From assembly GCA_025997675.1 (NCBI GenBank), contig BNUX01000030.1, forward strand, positions 1 through 30,182: 30,182 bases of DNA, read 5' to 3'. Made by a program: the position numbers and the translations under genes. This document shows, in pieces, positions 7,921 through 18,058 of this stretch. The number at the start of each line of letters is the position of its first letter. Positions within the stretch are counted from its first letter, which is position 1. The DNA is from Spirochaetia bacterium (GTDB lineage Bacteria; Spirochaetota; Spirochaetia; Treponematales; Breznakiellaceae). A model generated the notes under the pieces. That model had not been told where the DNA came from. It saw only the letters and a list, made by a program, of their open reading frames with translations, and did not search any database.

Positions 7921-8120
7921 GGCTGTAGAACGTTTACAGAGGCTGTAGAGCGTTTACAGAGGCTGTAGAGCGTTTACAGAGACTGTAGAGCCTTTACAGA
8001 GGCTGTAGAGCCTTTACAGAGACTGTAGAGCCTTTACAGAGACTGTAAAGCCTTTACAGAGACTGTAGAGCGTTTACAGAGGCTGTAGAACGTCTACAGC
8101 GGCTGTAGAACGTTTACACG
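7921..8120. repeat. Ten contiguous 20-bp repeats, each a dyad
   Basis: Ten units of exactly 20 bp start at 7921, 7941, 7961, 7981, 8001, 8021, 8041, 8061, 8081 and 8101. The consensus is GGCTGTAGAGCGTTTACAGA. Each unit except the damaged tenth contains CTGTA...TACAG arms. Unit 7 is a perfect 17-bp palindrome and unit 9 has perfect 7-bp arms. The other intact units have one G-U wobble when read as plus-strand RNA. There are no spacers, so it is not CRISPR. The array fills the space between the addA stop codon (8123-8125) and the tetR promoter region. Possible roles are a phased operator cluster, a hairpin-rich 3' UTR of addA, or a neutral tandem repeat. Confidence 0.95.
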
Positions 8121-8122
8121 GA

Positions 8123-11100
8123 TTATAAACAATCTTCCATCACGTAGCCCTTCGCCGCCGCCGTCATTTCCACCGCATGGCCGCTGCGGAGGTAGTATAG
8201 CCACACCCGGCAGGTTTTACCCTGCGCCCTCCCCCGGAGGTCCATACCCGCCCGGTAATAAAAAGCCATCTGCGCGGCGTGTTCCCCCGGCGCTTCAATG
8301 CGGTCGGTCTTGAAGTCAACCACCTGCACGGCGTTTTCGTCCTCAAAGAGCAGGTCGATGGTCCCATTGATAAAGGTGTGCCCATAGAGACTGCGGAACC
8401 GGCATTCACTTTTCCGCAAGGGGGCTTTTTGCGCCACCCTGCCCAGCTTTGACGCCAGGAATTGCTTTCCCAGTTCAAGCCCCGCAACACGCAGAGCATC
8501 CGCTTCCTGGGGAGAAAGATGGCCCGCGATACCCGGAGGAATAAGGTCAGACCAAAGGCTAGAGTCTTCGCCCTTCATCAGGGCTTCCACACAGGCGTGG
8601 GCGATGGTCCCGAAATCGGCGGGGGTAAAGGACTCAAAACGGCTGAGAATGGCGTCAACCGTACCGAATATTTCAGCGGCGCTTTCCCCGGAATTGGTTT
8701 CATCCACCGGATAACTACCCTGAACAGCCTCCGTGTGGAATGAGGTGGGGGTCCGGTGATTGTTTTCAATGTCCGGCGTGGCAATAATCTCCGCCCTATC
8801 GTAATAGGGGGCAGCCTTTGCAAGGAAACCCGCCAGCCCCCTCCGGTCATTGTAAAACACCGCGCCCTGGTGTTCCCGGTTTCTGATATAGTCAGGATTA
8901 CGGGCCTGAATAGTTTCCAGGTTGAAAATTGACGAGGCGTCGGCGCCTATCCGGGCGGTAATCGCCGGGAGGAGCAGGCCGAAGAAGGTATCATTGTCAA
9001 GAATGGAATCCCCTTCAATACGGGGCCGCCCTTCCTCCGCCGCCGCTTTATCCTGGGCCGCCCGTTTGGCCGCCACCGCGTTATGGAGCCGGAGCGGAAG
9101 ATTGTCCGTCCCGGGATTGTCTTTCCCGAATGAAAAACTGCCGGTAAGGTATAGTTCCTTTTCCGCACGGGTCATGGCAACGTACAGGAGCCGCCGCAGT
9201 TCCGCTGTTTTCTTCTGTTTTTCCAGAGCCCGTCCCTGTTCGTAGAAAAAGTTCCGCCGTATCTTTAGCATGGCGGCAGAGGATGGCGGCAGGGGGGGAT
9301 TAAAGGAAAGGCCGCCGCCAACGGTACGGCAGACCTCGGCGTCATTGCCGCTGTTCCGGCTCCGGTTCCCCGAGCAGACGATAAACACCACGGGAAATTC
9401 CAGGCCCTTGCTCTTGTGGATAGTCATGAGCCGCACCGCCCCGGCCCGTTCCAGGGGAATATCCATATCATCCAGGGGATCTTCCCGTTCCTTCATGGCG
9501 GAAAGTTTATCCGTAAAGGCCGCGAGGCTCCGCCCCTCGGCGTCATGTTGTACCGCAAGGCTAAAAAGATAATCGTAGAGTTCCCGGTATACCAGGGTTT
9601 GGGGATGCCACTCGGTTTCGTACCGGTAGCCCTGGGCGTACCACAGTTCGCTTATCATGGCGCTTACCGTCTTTTCAGGGATCTCCTTTAAAATATGCGC
9701 GTAAAACTTCTGCCCCTCCGCATATTTTTTGCGATCCCCTTCGGCAAGCAGGGGCAGTGCATCATCGGAGAAGGGGACGGCGTTCTTTGCCCGCTTATTG
9801 AGGGCAAGGCAAATAGTAAGCCCCTTGAGGGAAAGCCCCACAAAGGGGGAACGGAGGGTCACCGCATAGGCATCGGTGTCCGTGGGGTACGAGGCAAGAC
9901 GGAGTACCGAAAGCAGGTCGTTTACCGGGCCGTCGGAAAAAAAGCCGCCAATCCCATCGCTGGTATAGGGGATGCCAAGTAGCCGGAGGTGTTTCTCAAA
10001 CAATTTCTGCGGGCCGCGGGAACGGAACAGTATCGCTATATCACCGGCCTGGTATTTGTTATCGTCCAGCAGCTTTTTGATACGCTCCGCCGTAAAGACC
10101 GCCTCATTCTCATTGGCGGCAAAATCATTACTCTCCACCGACTCTTCCGCATCATTGCTTTTTTTCCTGTCAAGGATACAAACAGTAAGGCCGCCCTCAC
10201 CGGAGATACCCGCCGCCAGGGGCCGGTAGGACGCCTCAAAGTACGGCAGATCAGTACCGCCGGGGACAAAGACCGATGGGTATACCGCCATTGGCTCCGT
10301 ACCGGCGGGATCAAACACGCTGCCGCCGAAAAGGGCGTTAAAGGAACCGATGAGCGCAGGAACGGAACGGTAGTTTATTAAGAGGGGCAATTCATCCCCC
10401 GCCAATTCGTCCTTGAGCCCGTTGAAGGCCGCCACATCGGCGCCGCGGAAACGGTAGATTGACTGCTTTTCATCCCCCACAAAAAAAAGTTTCCCCCGGG
10501 CAATATCGGCGGCAGGGGGAATACCCTCGGTTTCCCGGTCCGCTTTCTCCGCCAGGAGAAAAAGCAAATCCCTTTGCAGTTCATTGTTATCCTGAAACTC
10601 ATCAATCATGATGGTTTCCACGGACTTTTTTTCGTTCCGTCTAATGTCATGATGATCCCGGAATATTGCCCGGGCAAGCCGCGCAGCATCGGTGAAGGTG
10701 AGAACCCCCTCGCTGCGTTTCCGCAGAAGAAACAAATCCTGGAATTCATTCAACAGGGTCATCAGGGAAAGGATGAGCCCCGCCTGCATACAAAATACCG
10801 CCAGGGAAGAAAACTCAAGAAACCGGCTGCGTATTGTTTTAACCACCGCCTTTCCCTCGGCGTATTCCCTTTTCCCTACATTCAGTTTGATCCCGTTAAA
10901 CTCATTTATGCACATAACGCTTTGTAATAGCGCGTTCTGAATAGGGTCCGCCTCCGCCGCATGGACACATTCGGCGCTCTCCAGGGCATTGAGCCTTTTA
11001 AAGTAGGACTGCAAAGATGCTCCGTTAGGGAACGTGTCCCATGCCGTATGCAGTTTTTCTAACACCGGCAGAACTTGGCCAACAAAGCCATCACGTGGAT

Positions 11101-11767
11101 CACCCCCCTCCACCAAATCGGTCAACGCATCTATGCTGCCCTTGATCTGGACGATCCTATCCTCCCACATATCCGCCGCAATTTCCCCCTGTTCCATGGC
11201 CTCCCGCCTGAAATCCGGGGGTGCGTCCAGGTAACTATACTTGAGGACCGTCTCCGCAAAGAGGTCCCCGGCTATATCAACGGGTTTCTTTTTACGGTAC
11301 AGCCGCTCAATGGCCGGATGATGGCGTCGGGCAATCACAAAGGGAAGCGATTCCTCCGCAGCAATATCCCTGCACCGCTCCTCGTCCAGGGCAAAGTCCG
11401 GGCTTATGCCGTACCGGGAAGCCGCCTGCTTTACTATCGTGGTGCAATAGGAATCCAGGGTCTGTATCCGGGCATGAAAGAAATCCTGCAGCCCCTTCTT
11501 TGCCAGTTCCCTGCCGGGCTCGTTTGCATCCGCAGCAATCCTGCTCAGGTCCCGGTGGATACGCCGGTACATCTGCGCCGCGGCTTTCCGGGTAAAGGTG
11601 AGGGTAAGTATCCTGTCCACGGGATATTTCTTTTCGGTGACCAGCCGTGCGAAACGCCCCGCCAGTACCGTGGTCTTCCCCGACCCTGCCCCGGCGGCAA
11701 CCACCGTATTTGTATCGCAGTTTATTGCCGCTGCTTGTTCCTTATTAGGCGTCTTTGCATCATCCAT
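8123..11767 (-). CDS. addA: AddA-type helicase/nuclease subunit (RecB-like)
   Basis: A 1214-residue UvrD/Rep superfamily helicase with a C-terminal PD-(D/E)XK nuclease, the AddA/RexA length. Walker A is AAGAGSGKTT (Lys31). Walker B is MIDEFQD, and motif III is GDEKQSIYRFRGAD. Motif V is LMTIHKSKGLEFPVVF, and motif VI is LLYVAMTRAEKELYLTG. The nuclease shows GTIDLLFED (Asp1138) and VVDFKTD (Asp1151, Lys1153), so both activities look intact. With AddB it processes double-strand breaks into recombinogenic 3' tails. Its start overlaps the addB stop by 8 bp and is preceded by AGGATGG. The 20-bp repeat array begins right after its stop codon. Confidence 0.92.
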   Translation of the reverse strand: MDDAKTPNKEQAAAINCDTNTVVAAGAGSGKTTVLAGRFARLVTEKKYPVDRILTLTFTRKAAAQMYRRIHRDLSRIAADANEPGRELAKKGLQDFFHARIQTLDSYCTTIVKQAASRYGISPDFALDEERCRDIAAEESLPFVIARRHHPAIERLYRKKKPVDIAGDLFAETVLKYSYLDAPPDFRREAMEQGEIAADMWEDRIVQIKGSIDALTDLVEGGDPRDGFVGQVLPVLEKLHTAWDTFPNGASLQSYFKRLNALESAECVHAAEADPIQNALLQSVMCINEFNGIKLNVGKREYAEGKAVVKTIRSRFLEFSSLAVFCMQAGLILSLMTLLNEFQDLFLLRKRSEGVLTFTDAARLARAIFRDHHDIRRNEKKSVETIMIDEFQDNNELQRDLLFLLAEKADRETEGIPPAADIARGKLFFVGDEKQSIYRFRGADVAAFNGLKDELAGDELPLLINYRSVPALIGSFNALFGGSVFDPAGTEPMAVYPSVFVPGGTDLPYFEASYRPLAAGISGEGGLTVCILDRKKSNDAEESVESNDFAANENEAVFTAERIKKLLDDNKYQAGDIAILFRSRGPQKLFEKHLRLLGIPYTSDGIGGFFSDGPVNDLLSVLRLASYPTDTDAYAVTLRSPFVGLSLKGLTICLALNKRAKNAVPFSDDALPLLAEGDRKKYAEGQKFYAHILKEIPEKTVSAMISELWYAQGYRYETEWHPQTLVYRELYDYLFSLAVQHDAEGRSLAAFTDKLSAMKEREDPLDDMDIPLERAGAVRLMTIHKSKGLEFPVVFIVCSGNRSRNSGNDAEVCRTVGGGLSFNPPLPPSSAAMLKIRRNFFYEQGRALEKQKKTAELRRLLYVAMTRAEKELYLTGSFSFGKDNPGTDNLPLRLHNAVAAKRAAQDKAAAEEGRPRIEGDSILDNDTFFGLLLPAITARIGADASSIFNLETIQARNPDYIRNREHQGAVFYNDRRGLAGFLAKAAPYYDRAEIIATPDIENNHRTPTSFHTEAVQGSYPVDETNSGESAAEIFGTVDAILSRFESFTPADFGTIAHACVEALMKGEDSSLWSDLIPPGIAGHLSPQEADALRVAGLELGKQFLASKLGRVAQKAPLRKSECRFRSLYGHTFINGTIDLLFEDENAVQVVDFKTDRIEAPGEHAAQMAFYYRAGMDLRGRAQGKTCRVWLYYLRSGHAVEMTAAAKGYVMEDCL

Positions 11768-14663
11768 TATGTGCCATCCTATCTATCGTATAGACGGTCC
11801 TGCAAACCCCGTGGTACTCGCAGGCAAAACACGTTTCATCATCATCGCTGATGGTTCTGAATGTACCCGACAGCACATCCGCTGCATAGCGTTCCGTTTT
11901 TTCTTTAAAGCCGGCCATCAGCATTGCAAACTTACCGTCCGCTTCCCCGGTACGTTCAATCCGGTCATTTTGGCGATAAGGTTTCTCGCTTCCCTTTTTG
12001 GGGGTGTTTATAACGCCGAACAACACCGTCGGTTCCGCCTTCAGGATGCTGAAGAAAAGCGCGGTGTGTACCTTTTCATAGCCGTTCTGTTCCGCCAGAT
12101 TCAGGTACATGGGAAGCTGAAAATCTTCCAAGCCCCGCTCCCCTTCACCGGTACATAGTTTACGCGCCGGCGCGTTACCCAGCTTAAAGTCAATAATAAC
12201 CCCCGTAGGGCTGCTCCGGCGATCCTCAAGCACGCAATCAACCATGCCGGTCAAAAAGAATTGCTTTCCCGCCGGTTCATAGTTGAGTTTAAGTTCACTG
12301 TCCGCAACAACGTAACCGGCAAAGTATTCCAACAGGGCGGTGAGAAAGATTACCAGTTGATCCTGTATCCCCTGCCGTTCCGCCCGGAGTAGCCGCGCGG
12401 TAAGGGCGCTTATCTCGAACTGCTTGTTCCCGGAGGAAAATTGCTCCAGGGCCGCTTCAACGCCCTCCGCGATAAAGGTCTTATATATAGAAGGAAGCTG
12501 TCCGTTTTCCAGGGACAGGAGGGCGCCCCCGGCCTCCGCCTTAACCCTCTTAAAAAAGAAATCCAGCGCCGCATGGTACAGGGAACCGGCCACATTATCC
12601 GCCATCAGGGTAGTTTCCATACGCACCTTTTCGAGCTGTAGTATTTCTTTAAAGAGCCACTGCAGGGCGCACTGATAATAGGGCTTCATGGCGGAAGCGG
12701 AAACGCTTAGTTTTCCCGGGAAAGCTTTACTACTGCAATAACGGGCTTTAATCAATTCCATAACCAGGGGGTCGGGACCGTGCTCCGGTACATCCGCTGC
12801 ATTTCTCCGGCCACGCCAGGCGGCAAACCCCTCAATCTGCTGCTGATAAAGACGATGCGGAGAACCGGGGACCTGTTTCCCCGCCTGTATATCCCGGTAC
12901 AATTCCTGTTCCGCAATAAAGGGGTCGTCGCTGAAATTTTCCCGGTCTGTTTCTCCATACCGTTTTACCGGGGGGGTGGTAACGTTAAGAAAACTGTGGG
13001 GAATTGCGTAGCCGGAAAAGGTTTCCTCCGCGCAGAAGAACACAACACGCTTCCGGGAATTCAGGGTATGCAGCTTAATAAAGGCTTCCGAAGCGTCGAT
13101 GTCCTCAATGCCGAGCTTTCTCCGTTTCTCCGCAAGCAGAAACGGCAGGCTGCCGAAAACCGCCGAAAGATTATCCTGACTCGCCCCGATAACGATATGA
13201 TACTCAAAGGGAACCGGCGCGGCGGTACGATAGGGTAGAACGGTGACCCCGGAGGAAGACTGCTGGGGAAGGTACTGCACATCCTCCAGGTACTCCGTAA
13301 AAAAACCATAGAAATCGGGGACGGTAATATCCGGGTATGCCTTTTCAATCCCGATCAGGGTAAGCAGTTCCGAAATGCACCGGGACAACACTAAATCTGT
13401 TTCCGGCGGACATGCATCCCGGTCGGCCTTAAAGAATTTTTCCCGGAAGGCAAAATAATATTGCCGTATTGCGGCAAAGGAACCGGCGGCGCATATTTTT
13501 TTTATATCCCTCTTCAGTGCATGGTAAAAGTTCCGCACCCGCTCTTCCCTGCCCCCCGCAGGAGCCGCCAGGGCATCCTCCCATACATCAAGTTCCTTCC
13601 CGTCTTCCCGCCAGGAAACAATACAGTTATTCCGTATGCCGAAGTCGATGAGCTGGGAAATGGAATCAGGGTCCCGCCAGGGCAGGTGACTGTTCAGCAA
13701 GAGATTAGTGACGGAATCGAAGGAAAAATTACGGTTATTGCACTGTGCTATTGCGCCGAACAGCTTTCCCCCCGCGTACCCGGCCAGGGGTTTTCCCTCA
13801 CGGGAGACAAAGGGAATATTCCGTATGCCGAATTCCCGGCTCACATAGGGTTCGTAGTTCTCCGCATCCGGAATGCTCACCACAATGTCTTCAAAGGCCG
13901 CACCTTTATGCTCATGCAGCGCCCTGATGTACAGCGCGGCCTCGGCAATCTCGCTCCGGGAATTGGTGTAAAAGTAGGTTTGGGGTGGGGTATCCGACGC
14001 GCCGCTTTCTGTAAGCCGCACTATGGTGACATGGGGCGCCCCCTCAAGCAGTTCCCGGTATTCGCTGAAGTCGGTGAGGGATTCGGGAAAAAAGATGAAA
14101 CATTGCTTCCCCGTATCCGTAAAGGGCGGCGTTTCCCAGGCCGGTTCAAACAGCATATGCTCATCAAGAAACTGTTTGTACCGGACCGTAAGGGTATAGA
14201 GGTCCCGGTCATCGGGATCAAGGCCGGCGCGTATCGTCTCTTCAATATCAGTAATACTTTCCGCCGCCGTCCCCGTGGTTTTTTCAAACCACGACCCAAG
14301 CTGGGGCAGTATTCCCGTGAACCAACGAACAAAGGACGCCCCGGTATAGGCGTATTCGGCGGGTATCAGGGTGCTGAACAACGGGGGCTTACCCGCCTTG
14401 CAATTTTCCGCGTTTTCCCGGACAAGGCGGCTCACAAAGATCTTCCGCAAAACTGCGGGCACACTCTTCTTATCCTGCTTCCGCGCCCGGATGGACTCCC
14501 GCTTAAAGGTATCCCAGGCGGTAAACTGCTCCATGGCAAGGGACCCGCCGCCGCGCAGAACCAGGAGCCGGTCCGCCCAATGGTTTACCGCAATGTCCGT
14601 GGGGAACACAAAAAGCGAATCGGGGTCGTCGATGTTTTCAAGGAGGATTGTTTCAATCTGCAT
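11760..14663 (-). CDS. addB: AddB-type helicase-like/nuclease subunit with Fe-S cluster
   Basis: A 967-residue partner of AddA. The N-terminus (SLFVFPTDIAVNHWADRLL) has the AddB fold but lacks an obvious Walker A, as in RexB-type proteins. The C-terminal nuclease has GMVDCV (Asp809) and VIIDFKLG (Asp825, Lys827). The four cysteines expected for the AddB iron-sulphur staple are present: Cys665 in YYQCALQW and Cys945, Cys948 and Cys954 in CFACEYHGVC. It should recognise and cut the second strand during end resection. The gene begins 12 bp after the trpA stop. Its ribosome-binding site AAGGAGGAG includes the last bases of the trpA stop codon, suggesting it belongs to the trp transcript. It is divergent at sequence level, so the symbol rests on pairing with addA and these motifs. 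Confidence 0.87.
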   Translation of the reverse strand: MQIETILLENIDDPDSLFVFPTDIAVNHWADRLLVLRGGGSLAMEQFTAWDTFKRESIRARKQDKKSVPAVLRKIFVSRLVRENAENCKAGKPPLFSTLIPAEYAYTGASFVRWFTGILPQLGSWFEKTTGTAAESITDIEETIRAGLDPDDRDLYTLTVRYKQFLDEHMLFEPAWETPPFTDTGKQCFIFFPESLTDFSEYRELLEGAPHVTIVRLTESGASDTPPQTYFYTNSRSEIAEAALYIRALHEHKGAAFEDIVVSIPDAENYEPYVSREFGIRNIPFVSREGKPLAGYAGGKLFGAIAQCNNRNFSFDSVTNLLLNSHLPWRDPDSISQLIDFGIRNNCIVSWREDGKELDVWEDALAAPAGGREERVRNFYHALKRDIKKICAAGSFAAIRQYYFAFREKFFKADRDACPPETDLVLSRCISELLTLIGIEKAYPDITVPDFYGFFTEYLEDVQYLPQQSSSGVTVLPYRTAAPVPFEYHIVIGASQDNLSAVFGSLPFLLAEKRRKLGIEDIDASEAFIKLHTLNSRKRVVFFCAEETFSGYAIPHSFLNVTTPPVKRYGETDRENFSDDPFIAEQELYRDIQAGKQVPGSPHRLYQQQIEGFAAWRGRRNAADVPEHGPDPLVMELIKARYCSSKAFPGKLSVSASAMKPYYQCALQWLFKEILQLEKVRMETTLMADNVAGSLYHAALDFFFKRVKAEAGGALLSLENGQLPSIYKTFIAEGVEAALEQFSSGNKQFEISALTARLLRAERQGIQDQLVIFLTALLEYFAGYVVADSELKLNYEPAGKQFFLTGMVDCVLEDRRSSPTGVIIDFKLGNAPARKLCTGEGERGLEDFQLPMYLNLAEQNGYEKVHTALFFSILKAEPTVLFGVINTPKKGSEKPYRQNDRIERTGEADGKFAMLMAGFKEKTERYAADVLSGTFRTISDDDETCFACEYHGVCRTVYTIDRMAHNG

Positions 14664-14675
14664 AACATCTCCTCC

Positions 14676-15449
14676 TTATCCCCTGATAGCATCCTTCATC
14701 GCCTTTACATACTCGTAGACATACTGTTCCGCACCGGCGCCATGCTCCGCAATGATCTTTACAATGGCGCTCCCCACAATAACCCCATCGGCAATCTTCC
14801 CTATCTCCGCCGCCTGGGCCGGGGTATGAATGCCGAACCCAACCGCCACGGGAACCTTGGTCACCGCCCTGACCGCTCCGGCAATGGACCCCAGGTCGGT
14901 CCTGATTTCGCTCCGCACCCCGGTAACGCCCATGGAGGACACCAGGTAGATGAAGCCCGCGGCGGCCCGGGCGATTTCCTGTATCCGTGCCTCCGATGTA
15001 GGGGCGATGAGGGAGATGAGGTCAATCCCATACCCGGCGGCGGCGTCCCGGACTTCGCCCTGTTCCTCAAAGGGCAGGTCGGGGATGATGATGCCGTCCA
15101 GGCCCGCTTCCCGGCCCCGTTTGAAAAAGGCATCGTAGCCGTAATGAAAAACCGGGTTCAGGTAGGTGAGGAACACTAAGGGAACCGCCGTTTTAGTGCG
15201 CAGGCTGTGTACCAGGCCGAATAGCTTTTCTACCGTTGCACCCGCAGAGAGGGCGCGGATGTTGGCTTCCTGAATCACCGGCCCTTCGGCGATGGGGTCC
15301 GAGAAGGGGACGCCGATTTCCACCAGGTCCGCCCCGGCCCGGATCATCTCCAGGATAAAGGCTTCGGATTTTTCAATGCTGGGATCGCCCCCGGTCACAA
15401 ACCCGATAAAGGCGCCCTTCTTCTGAAAGGCCTTTGCAATATTACTCAT
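14676..15449 (-). CDS. trpA: Tryptophan synthase alpha subunit
   Basis: A 257-residue TIM-barrel enzyme that cleaves indole-3-glycerol phosphate to indole and glyceraldehyde 3-phosphate, passing indole to TrpB. The start is set at MSNIAKAF (15449). A longer in-frame extension into trpB has no family similarity, while GGGGAGGAC lies just upstream of this ATG. Seen motifs include [22 protein letters not shown] and the phosphate-binding GFGIHTP...VIVGSAIV. The catalytic Glu49 of the enteric enzyme corresponds to Glu44. The enteric Asp60 position is Glu55 here (AEGP), a substitution seen in many non-enteric TrpA proteins. It overlaps trpB by 8 bp and is the last trp gene. Confidence 0.95.
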   Translation of the reverse strand: MSNIAKAFQKKGAFIGFVTGGDPSIEKSEAFILEMIRAGADLVEIGVPFSDPIAEGPVIQEANIRALSAGATVEKLFGLVHSLRTKTAVPLVFLTYLNPVFHYGYDAFFKRGREAGLDGIIIPDLPFEEQGEVRDAAAGYGIDLISLIAPTSEARIQEIARAAAGFIYLVSSMGVTGVRSEIRTDLGSIAGAVRAVTKVPVAVGFGIHTPAQAAEIGKIADGVIVGSAIVKIIAEHGAGAEQYVYEYVKAMKDAIRG

Positions 15450-16626
15450 GGATGTCCTCCCCCCGGTACCGCGCGATTGCCGCCACGTCCTTGTCCCCCC
15501 GGCCGGAGAGGCAGATGATGATGCTTTCGTCCTTGCCGATCTTCGGCGCAAGGATTCTGGCGTGGGCCACCGCGTGGGCGCTCTCGATGGCGCAGATAAT
15601 CCCTTCACTGCGGGCCAGGTATTCAAAGGCAGATACCGCCTCTTCGTCGCTTACCGGCACGTATTCGGCGCGGCCAGAGTCGTGGAGCTGTGCGTGTTCC
15701 GGTCCGATACCGGGATAGTCCAGACCCGCCGAGATCGAATAGACCGGGGCTATCTGCCCCTCGTCGTTCTGGCAGAAGTAGGACTTCATGCCGTGGAATA
15801 TTCCCACACTTCCCCTGGCAATGGTGGCCGCGTGTTTTTCCGTATCCACCCCCAGGCCGGCTGCCTCACAGCCTATCAGTTTTACTGTTTTGTCGGGAAT
15901 GAAGTGGTAGAACATGCCAATGGCGTTACTGCCCCCGCCCACACAGGCTACCACCGCAGCGGGAAGCCTTCCCGTTCGTTCCAGGATCTGTTCCCGGGCT
16001 TCCCTGCCGATAACACTTTGAAAATCCCGCACCATCATGGGGAAGGGGTGGGGCCCCATGACGGAGCCCAGCACATAGTGGGTGTCGTGGACCCGGCCAA
16101 CCCACTCACGCATGGTTTCGTTTACCGCATCCTTCAGGGTTTGTGTGCCGGAAGTGACCGCGTTCACCCGTGCGCCGAGGAGTTCCATGCGGTACACGTT
16201 GAGGGCCTGCCGCTCCGTATCTTCCTTGCCCATGAAGATCTCGCACTCCAGGCCCAGGAGGGCGGCGGCGGTGGCGGCGGCAACCCCGTGCTGACCTGCG
16301 CCGGTTTCGGCGATAATCCGGGTCTTGCCCATCTTCTTTGCCAGCAGGGTCTGGCCCAGAACGTTATTGATCTTGTGGGACCCCGTGTGGTTCAGGTCCT
16401 CCCGCTTCAAATATATCTTCGCGCCCCCGAGGTCGGCGCTCATCTTCTCCGCATAGTATAACAACGAAGGCCGCCCCGCGTAGTTATTCAACAGGTCGTT
16501 CAACTCCGCCACAAACTGCGGATCATCCTTATACTGATTGTAGGCCTTCTCCAGATTGATGATCTCGTTCATCAGGGTTTCCGGAATGTACTGCCCGCCG
16601 TAATCGCCGAATCTGCCTTTGCTCAT
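15442..16626 (-). CDS. trpB: Tryptophan synthase beta subunit
   Basis: A 394-residue PLP enzyme that condenses indole with serine to make tryptophan. The PLP lysine is Lys85 in [11 protein letters not shown]. The phosphate loop [12 protein letters not shown] and the [11 protein letters not shown] segment are clear, giving a standard TrpB1-type protein. The ATG at 16626 is chosen over an in-frame TTG at 16632. AGGA lies seven bases before the ATG but only one base before the TTG, and the ATG gives a classic 4-bp ATGA overlap with the trpF stop. Confidence 0.96.
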   Translation of the reverse strand: MSKGRFGDYGGQYIPETLMNEIINLEKAYNQYKDDPQFVAELNDLLNNYAGRPSLLYYAEKMSADLGGAKIYLKREDLNHTGSHKINNVLGQTLLAKKMGKTRIIAETGAGQHGVAAATAAALLGLECEIFMGKEDTERQALNVYRMELLGARVNAVTSGTQTLKDAVNETMREWVGRVHDTHYVLGSVMGPHPFPMMVRDFQSVIGREAREQILERTGRLPAAVVACVGGGSNAIGMFYHFIPDKTVKLIGCEAAGLGVDTEKHAATIARGSVGIFHGMKSYFCQNDEGQIAPVYSISAGLDYPGIGPEHAQLHDSGRAEYVPVSDEEAVSAFEYLARSEGIICAIESAHAVAHARILAPKIGKDESIIICLSGRGDKDVAAIARYRGEDIHE

Positions 16627-17255
16627 TTCCAATTCCTCACTATTTCTACCAACCTTAGCATCTTATCCCGGTCCTTACGGCCCCCGGTTTCCGCGCCGCT
16701 GGAAACGTCAATCCCAAAGGGCTTAAACAACAAAGCCTCTTCTATAGTATATACGTCAATGCCCCCCGCAAGGAAGCAGGGGACGGGCAATCCGCCCAAA
16801 AACCCGCCGTCCCTCAACAAGGTCCAATCAAAACGCTTCCCGGTTCCCCCGGCCCCATTATCCAGCAAACAGTAATCCGCCCCGCTCCCTGCTGCGCCCG
16901 GTATGTCCTCCCGGCTCTCTACCCGTACCGCCTTAATCACCGGGACCGGGCCGGAAGCGCCTCTTGCCGTTTGTTCCTTTAGCGCCGCAATATAATTACT
17001 ATCCTCATCCCCGTGGAGTTGGGCGATGCCAATCACCCCGTCCCGGTACAGGGCGGCGACGGCTTCCACCGGTGCGTTCACAAAGACCCCAACCGGCACA
17101 ATATCGTACCGCAGCCATGACCGGAGTTGTGCCGCCCGTTCCGGGGAAACCTGGCGCTTACTGGGAGCAAAGACAAAGCCGGCATAATCCGGTCCCGCCT
17201 CGTTCGCAAAACTAATGTCATCATCACGGAACAGCCCGCAGATTTTAATCTTCAT
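16623..17255 (-). CDS. trpF: Phosphoribosylanthranilate isomerase
   Basis: A 210-residue (beta/alpha)8 enzyme that isomerises phosphoribosylanthranilate to the carboxyphenylamino-deoxyribulose phosphate. KICGL near the N-terminus supplies the catalytic cysteine (Cys5), and the aspartate in [16 protein letters not shown] is the general acid. Other family motifs are [30 protein letters not shown] and [15 protein letters not shown]. It is a separate gene rather than a trpCF fusion. It overlaps both neighbours by 4 bp. Confidence 0.95.
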   Translation of the reverse strand: MKIKICGLFRDDDISFANEAGPDYAGFVFAPSKRQVSPERAAQLRSWLRYDIVPVGVFVNAPVEAVAALYRDGVIGIAQLHGDEDSNYIAALKEQTARGASGPVPVIKAVRVESREDIPGAAGSGADYCLLDNGAGGTGKRFDWTLLRDGGFLGGLPVPCFLAGGIDVYTIEEALLFKPFGIDVSSGAETGGRKDRDKMLRLVEIVRNWK

Positions 17256-18058
17256 GTCCTGTTTCCCGCAGCCCGCAGTTCCTTTAAATACCCCCGCTTG
17301 TCCGCCGCCCGCATCAGGGCCTCGCCTATCAGTACCGCGTCAATGCTTTGCTCTACAGTCAGGGCCCGTATGTCCTCAGGCCCGCGTATACCGCTTTCTG
17401 AAACCGTGAGTATCCCTGTGGGGACAAGCTTCCGTAGCCGGGCCGTTGTTGCAAGGTCCACGGTAAAGGTTTTGAGGTCCCGGTTGTTTATCCCGATAAT
17501 CCGCGCCCCGGCATCCAGGGCGGCCCGGACTTCATCCTCGTTGTGAGCCTCTACCAGGGCGGCAAGGCCCAGGGTATCCGCCGTTTCAATATAGGCACCA
17601 AGGGTTTTCGTGTCCAGGAGGGCGCATATCAGCAATACTGCGGAGGCGCCCAGGAGCTTGGCCTCGTAGATTTGATAGGGGTCAATGACAAAGTCCTTGC
17701 GTAAAGCCGGAACCTGTACCAGAGCGGCTATCTCCATCAAATACCGGTCGCTGCCTAAGAAATAGTCCGGCTCGGTGAGTACCGAAATGGCCGAAGCGCC
17801 GGCGGCCTCGTAGTCCTTAGCGATATCCACGTAGGGGAAGCCGGGAGTGTCTTCGGCGATAAGTCCCTTGGAGGGGGAAGCCTTCTTGACCTCGCAGATG
17901 AACGACAGACCCGGCGCGGCCAATGCTTGTTCGAAAGCTAACCGGCGCTTATCCGCCGCTTGTGTTAACGCCGCATCCTTCACCGCTTCCAGCGATCGCA
18001 CAGCCTTCGCCTTTTCCACCCGTATCCGGGTACTCGCGGCAATATCATCCAGAATCAT
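17252..18058 (-). CDS. trpC: Indole-3-glycerol phosphate synthase
   Basis: A 268-residue TIM-barrel enzyme that decarboxylates and closes the ring to form indole-3-glycerol phosphate. Signature segments are [14 protein letters not shown] (catalytic lysine), [41 protein letters not shown] and [13 protein letters not shown], in the usual order. Length is typical. Its start overlaps the trpD stop and its stop overlaps the trpF start, each by 4 bp. Confidence 0.96.
   Translation of the reverse strand: MILDDIAASTRIRVEKAKAVRSLEAVKDAALTQAADKRRLAFEQALAAPGLSFICEVKKASPSKGLIAEDTPGFPYVDIAKDYEAAGASAISVLTEPDYFLGSDRYLMEIAALVQVPALRKDFVIDPYQIYEAKLLGASAVLLICALLDTKTLGAYIETADTLGLAALVEAHNEDEVRAALDAGARIIGINNRDLKTFTVDLATTARLRKLVPTGILTVSESGIRGPEDIRALTVEQSIDAVLIGEALMRAADKRGYLKELRAAGNRT

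Noticed and set aside
7921..8120. CRISPR array
   Set aside because: Units are contiguous with no spacers and no cas genes are in the window. The same applies to 21123-21238.
13461..15179. Long plus-strand open frame of 572 codons antisense to addB and trpA
   Set aside because: The minus strand encodes clear AddB and TrpA motifs. The antisense frame is low-complexity Pro/Gly/Arg with no domain, as expected in GC-rich DNA. The same reasoning removes the plus-strand frames at 15448-16461 and 25700-26980.
14676..15626. Longer trpA start overlapping 185 bases of trpB
   Set aside because: The extra N-terminal residues are Arg/Ser/Pro-rich and unlike TrpA. The start at 15449 has a ribosome-binding site and begins the family sequence.
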